Assembly (NCBI RefSeq): GCF_000760735.1
Contig: NZ_JMEX01000008.1
Location: forward strand, 1,033,454-1,097,453
Direction: 5' to 3'
DNA: 64,000 bases
Source of the DNA: Rhodococcoides fascians A44A
GTDB lineage: Bacteria > Actinomycetota > Actinomycetes > Mycobacteriales > Mycobacteriaceae
The notes beneath the pieces were generated by a model that worked only from the letters and a program-made list of their open reading frames with translations, made no database searches and had not been told where the DNA came from. Positions 25,447 to 35,076 of this stretch are shown piece by piece (within the stretch, counting starts at the first letter, position 1; every line of letters begins with the position of its first letter). The translations under genes and the position numbers were made by a program.

Positions 25447-26747
25447 AGCCGGCGGCCCAGGACCGCCATCGTCGTCGACCACGCCAGCGCGAGAAGGTCA
25501 CGGACCGCACCGAAGGACGACGCCGTCGACCAGACCGTGGTGACGCCCGACGGCGGCACCGGGCGTCCGTCGAACCGGTCCTGTAGCCAGTCGAGGGTGA
25601 GCGGCGCGGACAGGGGGTGCAGGGACAGATGTTCGCTGAGTCGGTCCCGCAGGTACGTGACGTGGACCCCGTTGTCGAGGTAGCGGTCGACCTGTCCGTC
25701 CACATCGTCGACGGCAATGATCTGGTCGTGGACGGCCTGCACCACGAGCATCGGGACGGTGGGAGCGGTTCTACCGGGCTGAATAGCCTCGAACACCTCG
25801 AGGATTTCCGGTGTAGCCAGCAGATCCGCGAGCGGAATGTCGATGTACCTGTCCAGATCGTGCTTCGCGAGCTTGCGCACGGCAGCGACGGTGGTCAGGT
25901 CGTCCACCGACTCGAGCAACGCCAGCCCGTCGGCATTGACGTGGGCTCTGACCACCCTGTCCAGATCCGGGTACGTCCTACGCAACCCTTCGACCACCAA
26001 GGTGGGCAGACCGGCGTGCAACGTCGCGTTCAGCCTGGTGAAAGCCGACGCAGGATCGCCGACGGGTGAGCCGAGGGCCGCCCCGACCAGTGCGATCTCC
26101 GGTGCGTACTCGGGGGCCATCTCCGCAGCCCAGGACGTCGCGAGCCCTCCGCCCGAGTAGCCCCACAGACCGACCTTGGTGTCGTCGGTCAGTCCGGCCG
26201 GTGCGAACCGCAACGAGGCTCTGACCCCGTCGAGGATGAAGAAGCCGGGCTCACGGGGCGAGCCCCAGTGCCCGTCCGGACCCTCGTGGTCCGGGATCGA
26301 GATGACCCAGCCGCGGCGCAGCGCATGCAGCACCAGGACGAACTCGAATTGCGGAACCGCGCCCCACGCTTTTGCGCCCCGCTGCAGCGCGTACGACGGA
26401 AAGCACGTGGCCGACACCGCGTCGATCGCGCACTGATACGACAGGAGGCGCGGAGTTTCGGCAACCGCTCCGCGCTGCATCAAGACGGTGGTGACGCTGA
26501 CCTGCGGCGATCCGTGGAGATCGGACGTCCGATACAGCAGTTGCCACGCGTCGACCTGCTGCGGAATCTTCCCGTACAGCGCCACCTCGACCTCACGGAA
26601 CCGCAGGACATCACCCGGCGCAGCCTCCTCGAAGCCGTCGGGCGCGACGTAGAACGGGTCCGCATCCGGCCGTGCTGCCCGGTTCGGCCGCGGCATCTCC
26701 TGCGGTTCCCACGGAGATCTACCGGCTTTTTCGTCGACGACGCTCAT
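25443..26747 (-). CDS. Secretory-lipase (LIP) family triacylglycerol lipase
   Basis: The 434-residue protein matches the LIP family of actinobacterial/fungal secretory lipases: VLMQRGA.ETPRLLSYQ near 88-105, IPDHEGPDGHW, and nucleophile Ser198 in GYSGGGLAT. The Asp is expected in VVQAVHDQIIAVDD and the His in SEHLSLHP. Unlike typical members it has no signal peptide, so export by Sec is not evident; it may be cytosolic or start elsewhere. It would hydrolyse acyl esters. The stop codon is embedded in a strong hairpin shared with the next gene's leader. Confidence 0.83.
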   Translation of the reverse strand: MSVVDEKAGRSPWEPQEMPRPNRAARPDADPFYVAPDGFEEAAPGDVLRFREVEVALYGKIPQQVDAWQLLYRTSDLHGSPQVSVTTVLMQRGAVAETPRLLSYQCAIDAVSATCFPSYALQRGAKAWGAVPQFEFVLVLHALRRGWVISIPDHEGPDGHWGSPREPGFFILDGVRASLRFAPAGLTDDTKVGLWGYSGGGLATSWAAEMAPEYAPEIALVGAALGSPVGDPASAFTRLNATLHAGLPTLVVEGLRRTYPDLDRVVRAHVNADGLALLESVDDLTTVAAVRKLAKHDLDRYIDIPLADLLATPEILEVFEAIQPGRTAPTVPMLVVQAVHDQIIAVDDVDGQVDRYLDNGVHVTYLRDRLSEHLSLHPLSAPLTLDWLQDRFDGRPVPPSGVTTVWSTASSFGAVRDLLALAWSTTMAVLGRRL

Positions 26748-26882
26748 CCCACACCCTTTGTCCGAGTCTCCGGGTCACACTAACCCCGGACCGGACGCCG
26801 CACGCCGTCGGCGTACCGCACCGGCACGCTCATCTGGACAATTCGGGAGCAAAACCCGCCGTCCGGTCGTACATTTCTTCCC

Positions 26883-27077
26883 ATGACAACCACGTCGACG
26901 GCAACGCGCATACGGCTCAACTGGATCACCCTCGTGATCGGTATCGCACTGACCGTATTGGCGATCTACGACATCACTCACGGCGAACGTTCCACCAGCG
27001 AGTGGATCGCCATCGTGTGTTGGCCCATCGTGGCAATCGGCAGCGCTGTCCAGTTGACGAGGCTCAGCAAGCTGTAG
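26883..27077 (+). CDS. Small two-helix membrane protein
   Basis: A 64-residue protein with two hydrophobic helices (WITLVIGIALTVLAIYDI and WIAIVCWPIVAIGSAVQL) joined by a short polar loop (THGERSTSE). No family is recognised. Coding signal is supported by high GC third positions and by the gene filling the space between two oppositely oriented genes. It ends 8 nt before the stop of a convergent DapA-like gene. Confidence 0.6.
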   Translation: MTTTSTATRIRLNWITLVIGIALTVLAIYDITHGERSTSEWIAIVCWPIVAIGSAVQLTRLSKL

Positions 27078-27085
27078 AACGCCGT

Positions 27086-27967
27086 TCAGCACTCTCGCGT
27101 CGCGGCGGACAGGCGTCGAAGATCCTCCGGAGGCGATTCGAGCAGCGGAAGTCGCACTGCCGCAGAGTCTATGACGCCGATCTCCGCCAGCGCTGCCTTG
27201 GCCATGATCGCGCCCTGAGACGTACGCATGACGGCGTCGGTGAGCGGGAGCAGTTCGTTCTGGATTCGACGAGCGGAGACGAGGTCACCTCGCCGCACCG
27301 CATCCGCGAGGGCCGCGTTCCGATCGCCGACGAGATTGCCCACCACACTGACGAGTCCTGTTGCGCCGATTGCCAAGTACGCCAGGTTGAGCTCGTCGAT
27401 TCCGCAGTAGTAGGCGAGAGATGTCCGAGACATCACCGTCGAGGCCTCGTACAGGTCACCTTTGGCATCCTTGACCGCTCGGATTCGCGGATGCTCGGCC
27501 AGCAGAATCAACGATTCGGGCGAGAACGCCGTGCCGGACCGCGCCGGCACGTCGTACAACATCACCGGGAGATTCGTCGCGTCGGCGACGGCAGTGCAGT
27601 GCGCGACGATGCCCGCCTGCGTAGGCCGCGAGTAGTAGGGACAGACGACGAGCAGCCCGTCGGCGCCCGCCGCTTCCGCGCGACGAGCCCTCGCGACGCT
27701 GGCCGCGGTGTCGTAGGTTCCGACGCCGGCCGTCACCTTCGCCCGTCCGTCGACTCGCGACACCACCGCGGCGACGAGCTTCTCCGTCTCGGCGTCCGTC
27801 AGCGTGGGCGCCTCCCCCGCCGTGCCTGCGACGACGATTCCGTCGCACCCCGTGGCGACGAGATGGTCGACGAGCCTGCCGAGGGAGTGCTCGTCGAGCT
27901 CTCCATCCTTGGTCATCGGCGTCACCATGGCGACGCAGTTGGTGCCGAAGAGCTGTTCGGTGGTCAT
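27086..27967 (-). CDS. DapA-family aldolase (4-hydroxy-tetrahydrodipicolinate synthase-like)
   Basis: The 293-residue TIM barrel has the pyruvate-binding GTAGE motif (48-52), Tyr138, Schiff-base Lys166 (AVKDAKGD) and Arg143 in VPARSG. That Arg binds the aspartate-semialdehyde carboxylate in true DapA enzymes. It condenses pyruvate with an aldehyde, plausibly in lysine/diaminopimelate synthesis. However, it stands alone, opposite a LysR regulator rather than with dap genes, so a catabolic aldolase is also possible. A gene symbol is withheld for that reason. Start ATG at 27967. Confidence 0.82.
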   Translation of the reverse strand: MTTEQLFGTNCVAMVTPMTKDGELDEHSLGRLVDHLVATGCDGIVVAGTAGEAPTLTDAETEKLVAAVVSRVDGRAKVTAGVGTYDTAASVARARRAEAAGADGLLVVCPYYSRPTQAGIVAHCTAVADATNLPVMLYDVPARSGTAFSPESLILLAEHPRIRAVKDAKGDLYEASTVMSRTSLAYYCGIDELNLAYLAIGATGLVSVVGNLVGDRNAALADAVRRGDLVSARRIQNELLPLTDAVMRTSQGAIMAKAALAEIGVIDSAAVRLPLLESPPEDLRRLSAATREC

Positions 27968-28002
27968 GCACAGAAGTGTGCGACGCAGTAAGCTTTCGGT
28001 CC

Positions 28003-28038
28003 AGCGATGGTTTTTCGCCGATAATGCGTAGCATCGCT
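28003..28038. promoter_or_regulatory. Divergent promoter region of DapA-like and LysR genes with inverted repeat
   Basis: AGCGATG (28003-28009) and CATCGCT (28032-28038) form a 7-bp inverted repeat in the 73-nt divergent gap. TAGCAT at 28029-28034 lies 6 nt before the LysR ATG, predicting a leaderless transcript whose -10 overlaps the right arm, as expected for autorepression by the LysR protein. Confidence 0.4.
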
Positions 28039-28040
28039 TC

Positions 28041-28934
28041 ATGGTCGACGTCGCATCGCTACACGCTCTGAAGTCGGTGGCCACCCTCGGCACCCTGGCG
28101 AAGGCCGCCGACGAACTCGGCTTCACGGCCTCTGCCGTCTCACAGCAGATCAAGCGACTCGAACGCCAGCTGGGTCTTCGGGTTCTCGCGCAGTCAGGGC
28201 GCGGTGTCGTGCTGACACCGGCAGGCCAGGCACTCGTCGACACCTCTCCCGACGTCTTCGATGCACTGGAACGATGCGCCGAAGCCGCACGTTCCGTGGC
28301 CGACGGTGCACCGCGCGGCACTCTGCGGGTCGCAGCCTTCTCCACCGCCATCCGCGGTGTGCTTGCTCCGGCGATGCACGCCCTCGGCGCGGCATGCCCA
28401 CAGCTGAGCCTGCAGATCACCGAACAAGATCCCGACCGCGCGATTCACAGCGTCGACTCGGGTATCGCCGACGTCGCCCTCGTGCACGACGCAGACGGAC
28501 TCATCGCCCCCACACCGCCGTCTCTGAACCGACGGTCGTTGCACACCGACATCGGCGACATCGTCCTACATCGAGATCACCCACTCGCCCGCGAAGTTCA
28601 CCCGTTGCCCGCCAGCGCACTGACCGGTCTCACCTGGGTGACGAGTCCACCGGGAACCGTGTGCCACCAATGGTTTCGACGCGTCGTCGCCGACCTACCG
28701 GACAGTCCCGACGTCCGGCACCTGGTCGACGACTTCTCCAGCCAACTCGCCTTGGTGGCGTCGACGAACGCCGTCGCACTCATCCCTCGACTCGCACGTC
28801 CCCCTTTGGGCGAACACCTTGTATCCCTCGAACTGCGTCGCCCACCAACCCGTGAACTGCACGCCGTCTGGCGCCGCAGTGCAGATTCCAGCCCGGCCAT
28901 CCGAGCCCTCGTCGACACACTCGTTGCCACGTAA
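28041..28934 (+). CDS. LysR-family transcriptional regulator
   Basis: A 297-residue LysR protein: N-terminal HTH (LKSVATLGTLAKAADELGFTASAVSQQIKRLERQLGLRVL) and a periplasmic-binding-like effector domain from about residue 90. It is transcribed divergently from the DapA-like gene and should regulate it and itself. The ATG is 6 nt after a TAGCAT -10 element, so translation is probably leaderless. Effector unknown; a substrate of the aldolase pathway is the natural guess. Confidence 0.9.
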   Translation: MVDVASLHALKSVATLGTLAKAADELGFTASAVSQQIKRLERQLGLRVLAQSGRGVVLTPAGQALVDTSPDVFDALERCAEAARSVADGAPRGTLRVAAFSTAIRGVLAPAMHALGAACPQLSLQITEQDPDRAIHSVDSGIADVALVHDADGLIAPTPPSLNRRSLHTDIGDIVLHRDHPLAREVHPLPASALTGLTWVTSPPGTVCHQWFRRVVADLPDSPDVRHLVDDFSSQLALVASTNAVALIPRLARPPLGEHLVSLELRRPPTRELHAVWRRSADSSPAIRALVDTLVAT

Positions 28935-29062
28935 TCGACGCGGCGTTTGCCCGAGTCCGTGGTGGTGAAATCGACGCGCCGGGCCGATCGGGCGGGGTAA
29001 TGAGCGATTCGATTCGAAATCTGTTCCGGCAGAGCTACTTCGTTCATGGCCTTACCGTGCGA

Positions 29063-29347
29063 TCAGCCGTTGCGAAGGAGCTCTTCGCGTCGTTCTTCCT
29101 TGCGCTCTTCGCGACGCTCGTCCTGGCGGGCCTTTTCGTCGATGTCGGCCTGTACTTCGTCGCAGCGGAAGCTGCTGTACAGCAAATGCTCTGTCCCGTC
29201 GTCCTGGACGACCAGGCAGTAAGCGCCGCCGTTCATAGCCGGGACAAGTTCGGTCACCGTATCGGCCGTGGCGACTGCTGCGCCGGCGGCACCGAGCCCT
29301 CCGATCAAGGCAGCGACAGTGGCGGCGCGGATGGCAAGATTCTTCAT
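29063..29347 (-). CDS. Small secreted two-cysteine protein with Arg/Glu-repeat tail (paralog 1)
   Basis: The 94-residue precursor starts at ATG 29347 after a GGAGTC ribosome-binding site. It has a Sec signal peptide (MKNLAIRAATVAALIGGLGAAGAAVATA, cut after ATA), then DTVTELVPAMNGGAYCLVVQDDGTEHLLYSSFRCDEVQADID. The tail, about 25 residues, is almost only Arg, Glu and Lys (ERREERKEERREE). Two Cys could form one disulfide. A paralog at 50164-50436 shares the order of all these parts. I know no characterised homolog. The mature protein is a tiny folded hairpin with a charged helical tail, exported to the envelope. Divergent from the dialkylglycine decarboxylase gene. Confidence 0.8.
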   Translation of the reverse strand: MKNLAIRAATVAALIGGLGAAGAAVATADTVTELVPAMNGGAYCLVVQDDGTEHLLYSSFRCDEVQADIDEKARQDERREERKEERREELLRNG

Positions 29348-29468
29348 GATGACTCCTTCTATCGTGTTCCGCAGCATGGCTTTCGGTCACATACGATCTT
29401 GTCGTCGTCCGCTGTTCGGCAACAGTGCACAGGATCATGGGCTCGGCTGACATCGTCACGGAATCGAG

Positions 29469-29482
29469 ATGACGTTTGTCAT
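29469..29482. promoter_or_regulatory. ATGAC-N4-GTCAT inverted repeat upstream of small secreted gene 1
   Basis: ATGACGTTTGTCAT is a perfect 5-bp inverted repeat located 122 nt before the secreted-protein start, in the divergent gap to dgdA. The paralogous gene has ATGACAGATGTCAT at 123 nt. On both, GGGC follows. The conserved placement suggests a shared regulator site or upstream promoter element. Confidence 0.5.
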
Positions 29483-29523
29483 GGGCCGACGGATCGGCAC
29501 CGCGTGGCTTAGTCTGTGCGTGA

Positions 29524-30864
<1,341 letters not shown>

Positions 30865-30877
30865 CGGGACGCAAGAC

Positions 30878-31345
30878 CTACTCGCCGGCCGCACCGCCGT
30901 AGGTTGCAATCTTGTATTCGGTTGCTACCAAGGATAATTGCAGCTCGAGAATTTGTCTGCGAATGGTGTCCCGATGTTCGACGAGTATGTCCAGGCGTTC
31001 CGGGACGGTATCGTCCCCCTGATCGACCAGCTCCACGTAGTGCTGCAGATCACGCATCGGCATGCCGGACAGACGCATTCGAGTGAGAAAGACCAAGCGG
31101 CGCACCGCGGCGGCGTCGTACAGGCGGTGGTCGTGCGCGTCTCGTTCGACCTCGATCAACCCGCACCGTTCGTAGTACCGGAGGGTGTGCGCCGACACAC
31201 CCAAGAGCTGCGCGACCTCGGAAATCCCGATCGGCTCGCTTACTTCACCGGGTTCGATCAGTCCGTGGACGATGTCGATCGTCATCGATACATCCGCTTG
31301 GGCCAGCGCAGCAATAGCCTTGTCCATCAGATCAACGGTCGCCAT
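30878..31345 (-). CDS. MerR-family transcriptional regulator
   Basis: A 155-residue protein with an unusual 38-residue N-terminal extension (MATVDLMDKAIAALAQADVSM...) before the MerR helix-turn-helix (IGISEVAQLLGVSAHTLRYYERCGLIEVERDAHDHRLY). A coiled-coil dimerisation region follows (about 95-140). There are no metal-binding Cys, so it is probably a redox- or ligand-sensing member. It is the last gene of an aldo/keto reductase-SDR-MerR operon (27 nt after the SDR), an association often used for carbonyl-stress or NADPH-dependent reductase control. Confidence 0.85.
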   Translation of the reverse strand: MATVDLMDKAIAALAQADVSMTIDIVHGLIEPGEVSEPIGISEVAQLLGVSAHTLRYYERCGLIEVERDAHDHRLYDAAAVRRLVFLTRMRLSGMPMRDLQHYVELVDQGDDTVPERLDILVEHRDTIRRQILELQLSLVATEYKIATYGGAAGE

Positions 31346-31372
31346 GACGTCACGATAGCCCTGGCCAGCGGT

Positions 31373-32233
31373 TCAGACTGGACGGACGGACTCGGCAACC
31401 CCCGGATAATCTGCACTGGCCGATATCTCCGCGAGACGCTCGACCTCGTCGAGGTTCCACCTGTAGCCGTCCGACAATCGCCGAACCGCTTCTCTTCCCA
31501 ACGGGATTCGTAGCGGGGCGGATTCTCCGTTCAGAAGTTCGATGATGATCCGGGCCGCCCGCGTCGGATCGCCTTCCTGCTTCCCATCGACGGCCAGCAT
31601 GTCCGTGCGGACCGCGCTGAGCAGTCCGTCGTAGACGTCGCTGGGGTCGACGAGGTTGAGGACGCCAGCTTCGTTGAACCCGGTGCGGAACCTGCTCGGT
31701 TCGACGATGAGGACTCGAACACCGAACTGTTCGACCTCGCCGGCCAGGGCTTCCGACCACCCTTCCAAGGCGAACTTCCCGGCCGAGTACGAGCCCGCTC
31801 CGTGGAACGACACTCGGCCGCCCTGACTGCTGACCTGCACGATCGATCCGGTTCGCCGCCGCCTCATTCCAGGCAACACAGCACGCGTGAGGGCCGCGGG
31901 GCCGAACAGATGCTGGTCGAGCATGTCGCGCAGCTGGGAATCGGTCACCTCCTCAGCAGCGCCGATCTGCCCGACCCCACCGTTGTTGACCAGCACATCG
32001 ACCGCTCCGAATCGCTCCGCCGCGGCCGCAATCAGCTGTGGTGCCGCTGCGGTGTTGCGTACGTCGAACTCGACCGCCATCAAAGTATCCGGGTATCGAC
32101 GCACCATGTCGTCCAACCTGCTCGGTCGACGAACAGCCCCCACAACCGTGTCACCGGCTGCCAGAGCCTCTTCGGTGAGTGCTCGTCCCAAACCCGACGA
32201 CGCCCCCGTGATGATCCAGCTTCTCTTCGTCAT
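31373..32233 (-). CDS. SDR oxidoreductase
   Basis: This 286-residue SDR has TGASSGLGRA, Arg-containing VGAVRRPSRL (favouring NADP(H)), NNGGVGQIG, SS(QGG) and active-site YSAGK. The longer C-terminus with ALAGEVEQFGVRVLIVEPSRFRTGF is typical of the retinol-dehydrogenase-like group of bacterial SDRs. It lies 42 nt after the aldo/keto reductase and 27 nt before the MerR gene. Substrate not deducible; probably a general carbonyl reductase. Confidence 0.85.
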   Translation of the reverse strand: MTKRSWIITGASSGLGRALTEEALAAGDTVVGAVRRPSRLDDMVRRYPDTLMAVEFDVRNTAAAPQLIAAAAERFGAVDVLVNNGGVGQIGAAEEVTDSQLRDMLDQHLFGPAALTRAVLPGMRRRRTGSIVQVSSQGGRVSFHGAGSYSAGKFALEGWSEALAGEVEQFGVRVLIVEPSRFRTGFNEAGVLNLVDPSDVYDGLLSAVRTDMLAVDGKQEGDPTRAARIIIELLNGESAPLRIPLGREAVRRLSDGYRWNLDEVERLAEISASADYPGVAESVRPV

Positions 32234-32275
32234 GCCGCGACGCTATGACTTCGAGCGCGCTCGAACGCAAACTCA

Positions 32276-33331
32276 TCACCGCCGGCGGGTTCGCGTGTGC
32301 CCATGAATGACGCCCTGCACCATGGGACGCGCCAGGAACTCGTGGGGAAAGCCCAGATCGGGCGCGCTGACGTCGTCGAGCTGGGTCAGATGCTCGTCGG
32401 AAAGTTCCACGTCCAGCGCAGCCAGGTTGCTCTGTAACTGCTCTGCGGTTCGCGCACCCACGAGAGTGCTCGTCACCACTGGGTTGTGGAGGGTCCACGC
32501 AATGGCGACCTGAGCCGGGGTGACTCCCAATTGCTGCGCAACGTCGACTACGACGTTCGCGACCTCGAGTCCCCGAGTGGTCAAGCTGTTGCCGGCCGCG
32601 GCGTGATCACTTCGACTGCGCGGCATAGCCGTCACATCTTCAGGAAGGTCAGCGGGTGTGTACTTGCCCGTCAGCACTCCCCCACCCAGCGGTGACCAGG
32701 GAACAACTCCGAGTCCTGATCCGCTCGCCATCGGTAGGAGGTCACGCTCGGTGGTTCGCTCGATGAGGCTGTACTCGACCTGAAGTGCGGAGAGGGTCGG
32801 CCATCCCCGGAGCTCGGCGATCGTCTGCATGCGTGAAATCTCCCAAGCCGGCGCGTCGGAGATGCCGAGATAGAGCACCTTGCCGCTGCGTACCAGCTCG
32901 CCCAACGCAGCGATGACCTCTTCGCCGGGCGTCAGCCCGTCCCACGCATGGAGGTACAACAGATCGATGTAGTCCGTATTCAGGTTGCGCAGACTTGCCT
33001 CGACCGAGGTTACGAGGCTCTTACGGTTACCACCTCCCGCATTGGGGTCTGATGGGTTCCGCGTACCAGCGTACTTCGTGGCGATCACCACGGAATCTCT
33101 TCGATCCCTGACAAATTCACCCAGAAAGCTCTCGGACTGGCCGTCGGTGTAGATGTTGGCCGTGTCCACCATGTTTCCGCCTCGATCGAGGTAGGTGTCG
33201 AAGATCCGTCGAGCCTCGTCTTTGCTCGCACCCCAACCCCACGCGTCGCCGAAAGTCATGGCGCCCAGTGACAACGGCGAGACCCTCAGTCCCGATCGTC
33301 CCAGCAGTCGATAATCGGTCAACTCCGCCAC
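32276..33331 (-). CDS. Aldo/keto reductase
   Basis: The 351-residue protein is an AKR with the catalytic tetrad Asp-Tyr-Lys-His in order: DTANIYT, VIATKYAG and LLYLHAWDG. The NADPH-binding C-terminus is VVTSTLVGARTAEQLQSNLAAL. It reduces aldehydes or ketones with NADPH. It heads the AKR-SDR-MerR operon and is divergent from an XRE-family regulator (124-nt gap), which is the other candidate for its control. Confidence 0.9.
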   Translation of the reverse strand: MAELTDYRLLGRSGLRVSPLSLGAMTFGDAWGWGASKDEARRIFDTYLDRGGNMVDTANIYTDGQSESFLGEFVRDRRDSVVIATKYAGTRNPSDPNAGGGNRKSLVTSVEASLRNLNTDYIDLLYLHAWDGLTPGEEVIAALGELVRSGKVLYLGISDAPAWEISRMQTIAELRGWPTLSALQVEYSLIERTTERDLLPMASGSGLGVVPWSPLGGGVLTGKYTPADLPEDVTAMPRSRSDHAAAGNSLTTRGLEVANVVVDVAQQLGVTPAQVAIAWTLHNPVVTSTLVGARTAEQLQSNLAALDVELSDEHLTQLDDVSAPDLGFPHEFLARPMVQGVIHGHTRTRRR

Positions 33332-33442
33332 GGTTACTCCTCAGTTCGATGTGTGGTCGACCATGCCTGCGCTCGCCTGGTCCGTGAAGGCTCAGGACAT
33401 CCTGGGAAGATCAGTACCAGGCTGTTCAGCATCGGTGTGGCA

Positions 33443-33448
33443 TAGCCT
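33443..33448 (+). promoter_or_regulatory. -10 element for a leaderless XRE regulator gene
   Basis: TAGCCT lies 7 nt upstream of the GTG at 33456, so transcription should start at or next to the start codon. This supports that GTG over the in-frame ATG at 33351. Confidence 0.45.
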
Positions 33449-33455
33449 TGGGGAC

Positions 33456-34325
33456 GTGAGTTCGACTCCGCAGCCCATCGCCCGCCACGAGTTGGCAGCC
33501 TTTCTGCGTGCGCGGCGCGAAGCGCTTCAACCGTCGATGGTGGGGCTGCCGCCACGGCTCGGATCCTCCCGGACGCCTGGGCTGCGACGAGAGGAAGTCG
33601 CAGCCCTCGCCGGCGTGAGCGTGGACTATCTGATTCGTTTGGAGCAGGCGCGTGACGTTCGGCCGTCGGCCCAGGTAGTGCAATCCTTGTCGAGGGCACT
33701 GAGGCTGTCCGATGACCAGATCGACTACCTCCTGACGTTGGCCGGACATCGTCAACTCGAACGCAGTACCAAACCGTCTGTCCCCGAGGGTCTTGCACGT
33801 CTTCTCGACGATGTCTCTCCATTGCCCGCCATGATCCTGAACTACCGCCTGGACATCCTGGCATGGAACGACACGATGTCGACCCTCCTTCTCGACCTCG
33901 ACGGCACAACAGCACGAGAACGCAATGTACTGAGAATGTGCTTCCTGGACGATCGGTTCATTGACTTTTACGGCGACCGCGACAGCGTAATTCGCGGAGC
34001 TGTGGCCGATCTGAGAGCAGCGTGGGTCGACCACGCGCATGATCTTGACCTGGTAGTCCTGATACAGGAACTCGAAGCCGGTAGTGCCGAATTCTCCGCC
34101 TACTGGCAATCGCGGGACGTCGCCGTACGAGCGCAGGGCAACAAGCCGATGAACCATCCGAACGTCGGGCCGATCACCGTGAGTTACGACGTCCTCAATC
34201 CTCTCGGCGACGCGAATCTGCGACTCATCGTCTACCGCGCCGCCGACCCGGCCTCCCAGGCTGCACTCGACCGACTCGCCACAACCCGCCACTCCCACAC
34301 TCGAAGGCACCTGCGAACCCTCTGA
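33456..34325 (+). CDS. XRE-family regulator with MmyB-like ligand domain
   Basis: A 289-residue regulator: helix-turn-helix (LAAFLRARREALQPS...TPGLRREEVAALAGVSVDYLIRLEQARDVRPSAQVV) followed by an MmyB-like PAS-type ligand-binding domain (ILNYRLDILAWNDTMSTLLLDLDG). This architecture is common in actinobacteria, usually next to the NAD(P)H-dependent oxidoreductase it represses, here the divergent aldo/keto reductase. GTG 33456 is chosen by its leaderless -10 and by the family's N-terminus. Confidence 0.88.
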   Translation: MSSTPQPIARHELAAFLRARREALQPSMVGLPPRLGSSRTPGLRREEVAALAGVSVDYLIRLEQARDVRPSAQVVQSLSRALRLSDDQIDYLLTLAGHRQLERSTKPSVPEGLARLLDDVSPLPAMILNYRLDILAWNDTMSTLLLDLDGTTARERNVLRMCFLDDRFIDFYGDRDSVIRGAVADLRAAWVDHAHDLDLVVLIQELEAGSAEFSAYWQSRDVAVRAQGNKPMNHPNVGPITVSYDVLNPLGDANLRLIVYRAADPASQAALDRLATTRHSHTRRHLRTL

Positions 34326-34331
34326 AGCGAG

Positions 34332-34746
34332 TTATGGCGAGGGCAATCGAACAGAAGATGTCTTCGTGATGACGCTGGATAGAAGGTCAGCAGCCGTTTC
34401 GCGCCTACCTGTGGAGTATCCGTCGACGGCGGGCACGATCAGTGCGCGCCTGTAATCGGCCAGGTCCAGCACCAAGTGCTCGTTCCCAACGAGAACAATG
34501 GTGCGCAATGGACACGCCGAGGGCTGCGCCGAATTGAAGGCCGGTACAGACGATGCCGCCTGCGACACCGTGATGGCGGGCCTCGACACCTTCCACCGCT
34601 GAAGCTGTCAGCGGACCGTACTTGACAGCAAAGGCAACACCAAGCAAAAGCAAGGAAGGCAGCAGATCGAGAAAACCCGGGTTCGAGTCCAATCGAAGTG
34701 TCAGCGCGAACCCAATTGTGACCGCGGTCGGTCCGATTGTCATCAC
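34332..34746 (-). pseudogene. Decayed C-terminal remnant of a DHA2-type MFS transporter
   Basis: Two overlapping minus-strand frames together spell the end of a DHA2 exporter. The first reads FLDLLPSLLLLGVAFAVKYGPLTASAVEGVEARHHGVAGGIVCTGLQFGAALGVSI. After a frameshift near 34500 the second reads LADYRRALIVPAVDGYS. Further upstream (to about 34900) weak similarity continues through stop codons (VELLIAPTLTP, RFGNVVVMTIG). Roughly the first two thirds of the gene are missing, so it cannot be functional. It sits between the XRE gene and a large hairpin, in a stretch of 750 nt with no intact gene. Confidence 0.65.
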
Positions 34747-34998
34747 AACGACATTCCCGAACCTTGTCGCATGTCAGGGCGTCAACGTTGGAGCGATCAG
34801 GAGCTCCACTCCCATTGCGAAAACCCGAGTCGGGTGGGCACTTCCCGCGTCATTGGAACGCCCCGATTATTTCGTCGCAGACCTAGGAGACGGCCCTGCG
34901 GCCGTGCTTCTGGCCACCGAACAGGGAAACAGCTGACGCCTCAGAAAGCGAGAGATTCGACAGGCGAAATCCTCGCCCACCGTGTTCCTCGCGGTTCT

Positions 34999-35060
34999 GG
35001 TGTAACACTTGCGTCGTGTGCAGGCGGAATCCCGCTTGCAGAATGCACAAGTGTTACACC
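34999..35060. repeat. 62-nt long palindromic hairpin element
   Basis: GGTGTAACACTTG (34999-35011) is the exact reverse complement of 35048-35060. Inside, GTGCAGGCGG and CCGCTTGCA extend the stem imperfectly around an AATC loop. It ends 16 nt before the stop of the next minus-strand gene and borders decayed DNA. It may be a terminator or a small non-autonomous palindromic repeat; no target-site duplication is clear. Confidence 0.65.
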
Positions 35061-35076
35061 CCGCCCAGCAAACCGC

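Noticed and set aside
29063..29130. The ERREER coding repeat as a microsatellite or CRISPR-like array
   Set aside because: The repeat is imperfect at DNA level, only a few units long, and explained by the charged tail of a small secreted protein with a paralog.
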